Assembly: GCA_041601535.1 (NCBI GenBank)
Contig: JBFIHZ010000301.1
Span: forward strand, 1 to 5,111
Reading direction: 5' to 3'
Origin: JBFIHZ01 sp041601535
GTDB taxonomy: Bacteria; Pseudomonadota; Gammaproteobacteria; Xanthomonadales; SZUA-36
Length of the DNA stretch: 5,111 bases
The translations under genes and the position numbers were made by a program. Below are positions 1 to 5,111 of the stretch, in pieces; the first letter of the stretch is position 1; the number at the start of each line of letters is the position of its first letter. Below the pieces are notes generated by a model. It did not search any database, had not been told where the DNA came from, and saw only the letters and a list, made by a program, of their open reading frames with translations.

Positions 1-1220
1 AGCACAGCCAGGGTTCCACCACCGTCATGGGCATTGCCAACCTGGCGATGGTAACCGGTAACCTGGGCCGCGAAGGTGTGGGCGTAAATCCCTTGCGCGG
101 GCAGAACAACGTGCAGGGTTCCTGTGACATGGGCTCCTTCCCGCACGAGTTGCCGGGTTACCGCCACGTGTCCGATCCGGGCGTGCGCTCACTGTTTGAA
201 AATGACTGGCAGGTGACACTGCAAGCCGAGCCGGGACTGCGTATTCCCAACATGTTTGATGCCTCGATCAGCGGGCGTTTCAAGGGCCTGTACTGCCAGG
301 GCGAGGACGTGGCGCAATCGGACCCGAACACGCAGCACGTGGAGCACGCGCTGCGCTCACTGGAATGCCTGATCGTGCAGGATATTTTCCTTAACGAAAC
401 GGCGCGGTTTGCCCATGTGTTCCTGCCGGGTTCGTCGTTCCTGGAGAAAAACGGCACCTTCACCAATGCCGAGCGGCGTATTTCGCCGGTGCGTAAAGCC
501 ATTGAGCCGCTGGCGGTGTACGAGGACTGGCAAGTGACCTGCCTGCTCAGCAATGCCATGGGCTACCCGATGAATTATTCGCACCCCAGCGAAATCATGG
601 ACGAGATTGCCCGCCTGACCCCGACGTTTGCCGGCGTGTCATACGCCAAGCTGGACCGGCTGGGCAGCATCCAGTGGCCGTGCAACGAGGCTGCGCCGGA
701 CGGCACGCCGACCATGCACATTGATGAATTCGTGCGTGGCAAAGGCTATTTCGCCATTACCGGTTTTGTGCCCACCGACGAGCGCACCACGCGCAAGTAT
801 CCCTTGTTGCTGACCACCGGGCGCATCCTGTCGCAGTACAACGTGGGCGCGCAAACCCGGCGCACCGCCAAGTCCGAGTTCTACAGCGAAGACGTGCTGG
901 AAATTCACCCGTATGATGCCGAACAGCGCGGCATCAAGGAAGGTGACTGGTGCGGCATCAGCAGCCGCGCGGGCGATACCGTGCTGCGCGCGGTGCTGAC
1001 CGACCGGGTCCAGCCGGGTGTGGTCTATACCACTTTCCATTTCCCGTTCAGCGGGGCCAATGTCATCACCACCGACAATTCGGACTGGGCAACCAACTGC
1101 CCCGAGTACAAGGTCACCGCGGTGCAGGTGGCGCGGGTTTCAGAACAATCCAGCTGGCAGCGGGAGTACCAGGCGTTTGCCGAGCAGCAGGAGGATCTGC
1201 TGGACCAGGCCAGGGTTTGA
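1..1220 (+). CDS. fdsA: NAD-dependent formate dehydrogenase, molybdenum catalytic (alpha) subunit, C-terminal part
   Basis: This is the C-terminal ~405 residues of the bis-MGD subunit that oxidises formate to CO2. In the soluble cytoplasmic Fds enzyme the electrons pass through Fe-S clusters to the FdsB/FdsG NAD-reducing module. The reading frame is open from base 3, and the residues before the ATG at 27 (HSQGSTTV) already match the family, so that ATG is internal and the gene starts upstream. Visible hallmarks are GVNPLRGQNNVQGSCDMG near the start, then FLPGSSFLEKNGTFTNAERR. The molybdopterin-dinucleotide-binding C-terminal domain runs from about 795 (TTGRILSQYNVGAQTRRT) to about 1130 (SDWATNCPEYKVTAVQV). 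Full family members are about 900-1000 residues, so the N-terminal Fe-S region and the Mo-ligating residue lie outside the window. The following fdhD and fdsD genes favour FdsA over the hydrogenase-linked FdhF. No frameshift is seen. Confidence 0.95.
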   Translation, partial: HSQGSTTVMGIANLAMVTGNLGREGVGVNPLRGQNNVQGSCDMGSFPHELPGYRHVSDPGVRSLFENDWQVTLQAEPGLRIPNMFDASISGRFKGLYCQGEDVAQSDPNTQHVEHALRSLECLIVQDIFLNETARFAHVFLPGSSFLEKNGTFTNAERRISPVRKAIEPLAVYEDWQVTCLLSNAMGYPMNYSHPSEIMDEIARLTPTFAGVSYAKLDRLGSIQWPCNEAAPDGTPTMHIDEFVRGKGYFAITGFVPTDERTTRKYPLLLTTGRILSQYNVGAQTRRTAKSEFYSEDVLEIHPYDAEQRGIKEGDWCGISSRAGDTVLRAVLTDRVQPGVVYTTFHFPFSGANVITTDNSDWATNCPEYKVTAVQVARVSEQSSWQREYQAFAEQQEDLLDQARV

Positions 1221-1274
1221 CGCGCGGACGTCCCGCCCCGTTCAGGCCTGTTCCTTTGCCATGATGCGCCTGCG

Positions 1275-2111
1275 ATGAAAACCTCCCGTGTCGTGCCGGT
1301 CAGCAACTGGCAGGTGGAAACCAGCTCGCTCGGACCGCAGCGGCAAGATCATATTGCCGCCGAAGTGCCGGTTGCACTCACCTATAACCGTTTGTCCCAT
1401 GTCGTGATGATGGCCACGCCGGCCGATCTCGAGGATTTTGCCCTGGGCTTCAGCCTGACCGAAGGCATAATCGGCGCAGCCGATGATCTGCAGGCCATCC
1501 AAGTGCTGCCCAGGGAGGGCGGTGTGGAAGTGGCCATGACCATCAGCGAACCCTGGTTTGACCGCCTGGCCACGCAGCGGCGCAACCTGACTGGCCGCAC
1601 CGGCTGTGGTTTGTGCGGTGCCGAGCGTATCGAGCAGGCCTTGCGTTACCCGCCGCCGGTGGATGATGGTCTGCGTGTCAGCCATCAGGCGCTGCAACAG
1701 GCGCTGGGGGCCATGCAGGCGCGGCAGCCGCTGCAGGCGGTAACCGGCGCAACGCACGCGGCGGCCTGGTGCGATCAACACGGCGCCATCATCGGCCTGC
1801 GGGAAGATGTGGGTCGGCATAACGCGCTGGACAAGCTGATCGGCAGCCTGGCCAGGGAAGCCGGTTTTGATCCGGCGCAGGGTTTTGTGCTGGTGTCCAG
1901 CCGGGCCAGTTATGAAATGGTATTCAAGGCGGCCAAGGCCGGCATGCAGTTGCTGATGGCGGTTTCCGCGCCCACCGCGCTGGCGATTGATTTTGCCCAG
2001 CGCTGCGCGGTCACCTTGGTGGGATTCGCTCGCCCGGGCAGGCACAATGTGTACACCTTTGCGCAACGTATTGTTGACGGGTGTGAAGTTGACGGAGAGG
2101 GGCATGAGTGA
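1275..2111 (+). CDS. fdhD: Formate dehydrogenase accessory sulfurtransferase FdhD (FdsC)
   Basis: This 278-residue FdhD-family protein transfers sulfur, supplied by a cysteine desulfurase in known systems, to the bis-MGD cofactor before insertion into formate dehydrogenase. It is a cytoplasmic maturation factor. The family cysteine pair is present as CGLC at residues 111-114, corresponding to the C121/C124 pair of the E. coli protein. Other conserved blocks are DLEDFALGFSLTEGII (51-66), EDVGRHNALDKLIG (starting near residue 178) and the C-terminal SAPTALAIDFA plus VGFARPG, ending in HNVYT. Length is normal. The ATG at 1275 is the only plausible start in frame; nearby ATGs at 1261 and 1264 are out of frame, and no good Shine-Dalgarno precedes it. 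It starts 54 bases after fdsA and overlaps fdsD by 8 bases. In fds operons this position is occupied by fdsC, the FdhD homologue. Confidence 0.96.
   Translation: MKTSRVVPVSNWQVETSSLGPQRQDHIAAEVPVALTYNRLSHVVMMATPADLEDFALGFSLTEGIIGAADDLQAIQVLPREGGVEVAMTISEPWFDRLATQRRNLTGRTGCGLCGAERIEQALRYPPPVDDGLRVSHQALQQALGAMQARQPLQAVTGATHAAAWCDQHGAIIGLREDVGRHNALDKLIGSLAREAGFDPAQGFVLVSSRASYEMVFKAAKAGMQLLMAVSAPTALAIDFAQRCAVTLVGFARPGRHNVYTFAQRIVDGCEVDGEGHE
2094..2100 (+). promoter_or_regulatory. Ribosome binding site of fdsD
   Basis: GGAGAGG lies inside the end of fdhD, with GGAG six bases before the ATG at 2104. It fixes the fdsD start even though that start is buried in the fdhD coding region, and it allows fdsD to be translated independently of, or coupled to, fdhD. 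Confidence 0.7.
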
Positions 2112-2310
2112 AATTGAAACACTGGTGAAAATGGCCAATCAGATAGCGGCCAATTTCAGCTTTCACGACGACGCAGAGGACCGGCTGACCGAGCATCTAC
2201 AGAAGTTCTGGGCGCCGGCGCTGAAACGGCAGCTGGTCGATTACGTCGAAGCCGGCGGAGCCGGTCTGGACGAAACCGTGCGGCAATCCGCACGCCGTCT
2301 GTCGGTCTGA
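2104..2310 (+). CDS. fdsD: Formate dehydrogenase delta subunit FdsD
   Basis: This 68-residue protein belongs to the NAD-dependent formate dehydrogenase delta-subunit family. Recognisable features are LVKMANQIAANF (residues 7-18), the HLQKFWAPALKRQL block (31-44), and the C-terminal YVEAGGAGLDETVRQ stretch. There is no signal peptide or membrane segment, and it is predicted mostly helical. In studied Fds systems the protein is needed for active enzyme and has been described both as an assembly factor and as a subunit near FdsA. The start chosen has a good ribosome binding site at 2094-2100. The frame stays open upstream to an ATG at 1987, but that would overlap fdhD by over 120 bases with non-family sequence. 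The gene overlaps the fdhD stop by 8 bases (ATGAGTGA), which suggests coupled translation. Confidence 0.93.
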   Translation: MSEIETLVKMANQIAANFSFHDDAEDRLTEHLQKFWAPALKRQLVDYVEAGGAGLDETVRQSARRLSV

Positions 2311-2335
2311 TGGTGGTGCGACTGCCCAGGCCAAA

Positions 2336-2962
2336 ATGAATAAGCCACCACTACCCGCCGGCGTGATACTCGCCGGGGGCCGCTCCCGCCGCATGCAACA
2401 GGGCAACAAGGCGCTGGCCGTGTTGGCTGGCCAGCCGCTGCTGCAGCATGTGATCGACCGCCTGCGGCCGCAGGTCTGCAGCCTGGTGCTGTCGGTTGAC
2501 GCATACCAAAGCACGCTGGAGACATTCGGCTTGCCACAGGTAAGTGATACCCGCGCTGGCAGCTGTGGGCCGCTGGGTGGCCTGCTGGCGGCCATGCTGG
2601 CCATGCCGCCGGACAGTGATTATCTTCTGTTGGCACCCTGCGATGCGCCCTTTCTGCCGGCGCAGCTTGGCGCCCGGCTGCTGCAGTGTGCGCAACAGGC
2701 CAGGCTGCCGGGATGTGTGGTGGAATATCAGGGCGAGTTGCAACCGACTTTTTCGCTATGGCACCGCAGCTTGCAGCAAGCCTTGCAACAGGCCGTGCAG
2801 CGAGACGGCCTGTCTGGATTCAAGCAGTTCCTGAACCGCTGTGAACTCGCCCGGCTGCGCTGGCCAGCCTCGCCGGCTTCACCCTTCAATCCATTTTTCA
2901 ATATTAATTCCGCCCAGGACCTGGCGCGGGCCGAAGACATGCTGGCCCGAGCGACTGGCTGA
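2336..2962 (+). CDS. mobA: Molybdenum cofactor guanylyltransferase MobA
   Basis: This 208-residue nucleotidyltransferase uses GTP to attach GMP to Mo-molybdopterin. The product is the MGD form that pairs into bis-MGD for DMSO-reductase-family enzymes such as the FdsA encoded just upstream. The Rossmann-like fold is marked by the N-terminal nucleotide-binding loop LAGGRSRRM (12-20) with Lys25, GPLGG (78-82), the metal-binding aspartate in APCDAPF (Asp103, matching E. coli Asp101) and FNINSAQDL near the C-terminus. Length is typical (E. coli about 194). The loop reads QQGNK (21-25) where E. coli has GGVDK, a change discussed in the findings. The start has only a weak CAGG upstream (2327-2330) and no alternative in frame. 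It lies 25 bases after fdsD, suggesting the same transcript. A related CTP-using MocA is less likely next to a bis-MGD enzyme. Confidence 0.93.
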   Translation: MNKPPLPAGVILAGGRSRRMQQGNKALAVLAGQPLLQHVIDRLRPQVCSLVLSVDAYQSTLETFGLPQVSDTRAGSCGPLGGLLAAMLAMPPDSDYLLLAPCDAPFLPAQLGARLLQCAQQARLPGCVVEYQGELQPTFSLWHRSLQQALQQAVQRDGLSGFKQFLNRCELARLRWPASPASPFNPFFNINSAQDLARAEDMLARATG

Positions 2963-2983
2963 GTGGCCGGCAGAGTGGTGCGC

Positions 2984-3009
2984 CTGACAGGATATTGCCG
3001 GTTTATAAT
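2984..3009 (+). promoter_or_regulatory. Possible sigma-70 promoter upstream of moaB
   Basis: A perfect TATAAT -10 hexamer lies at 3004-3009, an AT-rich island in GC-rich DNA. It would start transcription near 3016 and leave a leader of about 20 bases. The best -35 match is CTGACA at 2984-2989 (five of six to TTGACA), but the spacer is only 14 bases, shorter than the usual 16-18. At the normal spacing there is no convincing -35. It may therefore be weak, need an activator, or be a chance match. Confidence 0.4.
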
Positions 3010-3023
3010 ACGACCATTGTTCA

Positions 3024-3029
3024 AAGGAG
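3024..3029 (+). promoter_or_regulatory. Ribosome binding site of moaB
   Basis: AAGGAG ends six bases before the ATG at 3036. It is the strongest Shine-Dalgarno in the window and supports that start. The contrast with the weak sites of fdhD, mobA and moeA suggests independent initiation on moaB. Confidence 0.8.
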
Positions 3030-3035
3030 ATTTTC

Positions 3036-3560
3036 ATGCCCGCTGAAAAGGCATTCACACCCCTGAATATCGCGGTACTGACCCTGTCGGATACGCGCAG
3101 CCTGGAAACCGACACATCGGGTGATGCACTGGTCGAGCTGCTCACCGAAGCGGGCCATCACCTGGCCGCCCGTGAATTGTGCAAGGACAATGTGTACACC
3201 ATGCGCGCCATCGTCTCGCAGTGGATCGCCAACCCGGAGATTCACGTGGTCATCACCACCGGTGGCACCGGGCTGACCCACCGCGATTCCACCCCGGAAG
3301 CCCTGCTGCCCCTGTTTGACCGCTGTATCGAAGGCTTTGGAGAATTGTTCCGGCAGGTTTCCTATGAGGAAATCGGTTCCTCCACGGTGCAATCGCGCTG
3401 CTGCGCAGGGCTGGCCAACCAGACCCTGGTATTCAGCCTGCCGGGTTCTACCGGTGCCTGCCGCACCGGCTGGAACCGCATCCTGGCCGAGCAGCTGGAT
3501 TCCCGTCACCGGCCATGCAATTTTGTCGGCATAACGGCCGCTGGCGGCGGTCAGCACTGA
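3036..3560 (+). CDS. moaB: Molybdenum cofactor biosynthesis protein MoaB (MogA/MoaB family)
   Basis: This 174-residue cytoplasmic protein resembles E. coli MoaB (170 residues) along its whole length. Matching blocks are NIAVLTLSDTR (11-21), TSGDALVELLTEAGHH, TTGGTGLTHRDSTPEALL (74-91), IEGFGELFRQVSYEEIG (98-114), LPGSTGACRT and the C-terminal DSRHRPCNF. The family activates molybdopterin by adenylation before MoeA inserts molybdate, although E. coli MoaB itself is reported inactive, with MogA doing that job. Here Asp51 and Asp84 align with the E. coli MogA catalytic aspartates 49 and 82, so this copy may be active (inference). The start has a strong AAGGAG at a six-base spacing. The stop overlaps the moeA start as TGATG, so the two are probably cotranslated. 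A possible own promoter lies in the 73-base gap after mobA. Confidence 0.93.
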   Translation: MPAEKAFTPLNIAVLTLSDTRSLETDTSGDALVELLTEAGHHLAARELCKDNVYTMRAIVSQWIANPEIHVVITTGGTGLTHRDSTPEALLPLFDRCIEGFGELFRQVSYEEIGSSTVQSRCCAGLANQTLVFSLPGSTGACRTGWNRILAEQLDSRHRPCNFVGITAAGGGQH

Positions 3561-4762
3561 TGGCGCAGGGCCTGGTCAGCGTCGCCGACGCGGTTGCTCA
3601 GCTGCTGCGCAACAGCCGCGTTCTGGCTGGCAGCGAGAATGTGTCCTTGTTGTCTTCACTGGGCCGGGTGGTGGCAGCGGACATCGAGGGAGTGCTGGCC
3701 GTGCCGCCAGCCGATAACAGCTCCATGGATGGCTACGCCATCCGGCACGCGGATATCAACAAGCCTGAACAAGCGCTGCCGGTCAGCCAGCGCATTGCCG
3801 CCGGGCATCCACCTCAGGCGCTGGCCGCAGGCACTGCGGCGCGCATTTTTACCGGTGCGGAAATTCCTGCGGGCGCCGATACGGTGGTGATGCAGGAGGA
3901 CTGTGAAGCGGTCGAGTCGGGCGTCAGAATCCGGCAATTGCCGGAGATCGGCGCCAACCTCCGCCGGCGGGGGCAGGACATCCAGGCGGGGCAGCGGATC
4001 TTGCCGGCCGGTCAGCGGCTGCGGCCGCAGGATATGGGCTTGCTGGCCTCGCAGGGCATGAGCCAGGTGACGGTGCGCCAGCGCCTCAAGGTGGCCGTGT
4101 TGTCGACTGGTGACGAGCTGATCGAGCCCGGTGCACCGGTACAGCCCGGGCAGATTTACAACTCCAACCGCTATACCCTGCACGGCCTGCTCAGCGGCTG
4201 GGGCTTCGAGGTGGTGGATCTGGGCATTGCGGCGGATACTACGGAAGCGGTGCGCGACGGGCTGAGCAAGGCCGCGGAACTGGCCGATGTGATCATCACT
4301 TCGGGCGGCGTATCGGTGGGTGAAGAAGATCACGTCAAGGCGGTGGTGGAGTCGCTGGGCGCCATTGACCTGTGGCGCATCGCCATCAAGCCGGGCAAGC
4401 CGTTTGCTTTTGGCAAGGTGCAGGGCACACCGTTTCTGGGCCTGCCCGGTAACCCGGTGTCCGTATTCGTTACCTTGCTGATTATTGGCCGGCCGTTCCT
4501 GTTTGCCTGCCAGGGGCTGCCGGCAGGGCAGCCTCATGCTTCGCTGCATACCGCACTGTTCAGCAAGCCGGGAAGTACGCGTGAGGATTATCTGCGCGCG
4601 CGCCTGACCAGCGCCGGCCTGGAACTGTTTGCCAGCCAGAGCAGTGGTGTGCTGACATCCACCAGTTGGGCCGACGGCCTGGTGCGTCAGCCGGTAGGCG
4701 TGGACATCGCACACGGCGATACGGTGGAGTTCCTGCCTTACCCGGCGCTGTTTTCAGCCTGA
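3560..4762 (+). CDS. moeA: Molybdopterin molybdenumtransferase MoeA
   Basis: This 400-residue cytoplasmic enzyme hydrolyses adenylylated molybdopterin and inserts molybdate to give Mo-molybdopterin. It acts after the MogA/MoaB step and before MobA. E. coli MoeA is 411 residues. With a constant offset of two, its functional residues are found at Asp57 (SSMDGYA), Thr98 (FTGAEIP), Asp140 (RRRGQD), Glu186 (STGDEL), Asp226 and Asp257 (SGGVSVGEED). IKPGKPFAFGK (276-286) and LPGNPVS (295-301) are intact, and a full C-terminal beta domain follows, so it looks complete and functional. The ATG at 3560 overlaps the moaB stop (TGATG). This start matches the E. coli N-terminus. An in-frame ATG at 3515 would only add 15 residues from within moaB. 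There is no clear Shine-Dalgarno, which suggests reinitiation after moaB. Confidence 0.96.
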   Translation: MAQGLVSVADAVAQLLRNSRVLAGSENVSLLSSLGRVVAADIEGVLAVPPADNSSMDGYAIRHADINKPEQALPVSQRIAAGHPPQALAAGTAARIFTGAEIPAGADTVVMQEDCEAVESGVRIRQLPEIGANLRRRGQDIQAGQRILPAGQRLRPQDMGLLASQGMSQVTVRQRLKVAVLSTGDELIEPGAPVQPGQIYNSNRYTLHGLLSGWGFEVVDLGIAADTTEAVRDGLSKAAELADVIITSGGVSVGEEDHVKAVVESLGAIDLWRIAIKPGKPFAFGKVQGTPFLGLPGNPVSVFVTLLIIGRPFLFACQGLPAGQPHASLHTALFSKPGSTREDYLRARLTSAGLELFASQSSGVLTSTSWADGLVRQPVGVDIAHGDTVEFLPYPALFSA

Positions 4763-4766
4763 GGTA

Positions 4767-5111
4767 TCAGCTCAGCAGGTTGACCCGCTGGTATACGCCT
4801 TCGCGCAGTCCTTTCTTGCTCATCACCAGGTGCCACAGATAGATGTATTCCGTTTCGAATGCTGCTTTACACGACAGGAAATAGTAGTTGAACATGCGCT
4901 TGAAGCGCTGGTCGAATCGATGCTCGGAATCAATTGCCTGGATGTGCGGCCAGTGGTTATTGAAATTGTCATTCCAGGCAGCCAGCGTGGGTGCATAGTA
5001 CTGGCCGTAGTTTTCCCAGTCGTGGATGGTGAACTGGTGCTGCGCCGCATTGGCCAGGTGATTGATGGCCGGTGCCATCGAATTGCGGAAAATGTATTTT
5101 TCTATCCAGGG
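4767..5111 (-). CDS. Cyclopropane-fatty-acyl-phospholipid synthase family methyltransferase, C-terminal part
   Basis: This is the last 114 residues of a - strand gene that runs off the right edge. The family uses S-adenosylmethionine to add a methylene (or methyl) group to unsaturated acyl chains of membrane phospholipids. Visible similarity to E. coli Cfa includes PWIEKYIF at the window edge, HDWENYGQYY..TLAAW, then RFKRMFNYYFLSC..AF and LWHLVMS. The tyrosine aligned with E. coli Tyr317, a bicarbonate-site residue, is kept (second Y of GQYY). The frame is open upstream of the ATG at 5078 and still matches the family there, so that ATG is internal. The SAM-binding motifs, catalytic residues and promoter lie outside the window, so a Cfa-like enzyme with a different lipid product cannot be excluded. 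It converges on moeA with four bases between the stop codons. Confidence 0.88.
   Translation of the reverse strand, partial: PWIEKYIFRNSMAPAINHLANAAQHQFTIHDWENYGQYYAPTLAAWNDNFNNHWPHIQAIDSEHRFDQRFKRMFNYYFLSCKAAFETEYIYLWHLVMSKKGLREGVYQRVNLLS

Noticed and set aside
27..29. ATG at 27 as a true start of a short formate dehydrogenase
   Set aside because: The frame is open back to the window edge and the preceding residues HSQGSTTV match the family, so the gene simply enters from the left.
1226..1233. GGACGTCC palindrome in the fdsA-fdhD gap as an operator
   Set aside because: It is only eight bases, does not extend outward, and is expected by chance in GC-rich DNA. No promoter-like hexamers accompany it.
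1987..2103. Upstream in-frame ATG as the fdsD start
   Set aside because: It would overlap fdhD by over 120 bases and add sequence unlike the delta subunit. The ATG at 2104 has a good ribosome site and the expected family length.
3515..3559. Upstream in-frame ATG as the moeA start
   Set aside because: It adds 15 residues read from inside moaB without family similarity. The ATG at 3560 overlaps the moaB stop and gives the expected N-terminus.
3656..4714. A 352-codon open frame on the - strand opposite moeA, and a 298-codon one (1242-2138) opposite fdhD
   Set aside because: Both lie antisense to clear conserved genes. Their proteins are rich in Arg, His, Gln and Ala, as expected from a GC-rich shadow frame, and I recognise no domain in them.
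4759..4775. CTGAG...CTCAG inverted repeat at the moeA end as a terminator
   Set aside because: The stem is only five base pairs with a seven-base loop and no T-run follows in either direction.
1..5111. CRISPR, tRNA, insertion sequence, phage or defence genes
   Set aside because: No direct repeat arrays, tRNA-like cloverleaf, terminal inverted repeats, transposase or unrecognised coding stretch is seen. Coding genes account for nearly the whole window.

Overview
The window is GC-rich (roughly 60%), densely coding bacterial DNA. It carries six genes on the + strand and one converging on the - strand, with no gene-free stretch above about 75 bases. Protein resemblances point to a proteobacterium, most likely beta or gamma. 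The formate dehydrogenase is the soluble NAD-dependent Fds type, MoaB and MoeA are close to the enterobacterial proteins, and the flanking gene is a Cfa-family enzyme. I cannot name a genus from the sequence alone.

Positions 1-2310 hold the 3' end of a formate dehydrogenase operon: the C-terminal ~405 residues of the molybdenum catalytic subunit (fdsA), then fdhD (called fdsC in fds operons), then the small delta-subunit gene fdsD. This matches the known order fdsG-fdsB-fdsA-fdsC-fdsD. The missing part of fdsA, and by inference fdsG and fdsB, lie upstream of the window.

Positions 2336-4762 hold three molybdenum-cofactor genes: mobA (builds the guanine dinucleotide form), moaB (MogA/MoaB family, candidate molybdopterin adenylyltransferase) and moeA (molybdate insertion). 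fdhD-fdsD and moaB-moeA overlap, and fdsD-mobA are 25 bases apart. The only sizeable gap is the 73 bases before moaB, which holds a TATAAT hexamer and the best ribosome binding site in the window. moaB-moeA may therefore also be transcribed on its own. The genes fit one pathway: MoaB and MoeA make Mo-molybdopterin, MobA converts it to the MGD form, FdhD sulfurates the bis-MGD cofactor, and the result is installed in FdsA, which oxidises formate to CO2.

Positions 4767-5111 hold the 3' end of a - strand gene for a cyclopropane-fatty-acyl-phospholipid synthase family methyltransferase. It is four bases from the end of moeA and is probably unrelated to the cluster.

I see no mobile element, RNA gene, CRISPR array or undescribed system. 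The content is a coherent, largely conventional metabolic cluster. The points most worth a second look are the MoaB active-site residues, the MobA substitutions, and the junctions between fdsD, mobA and moaB.
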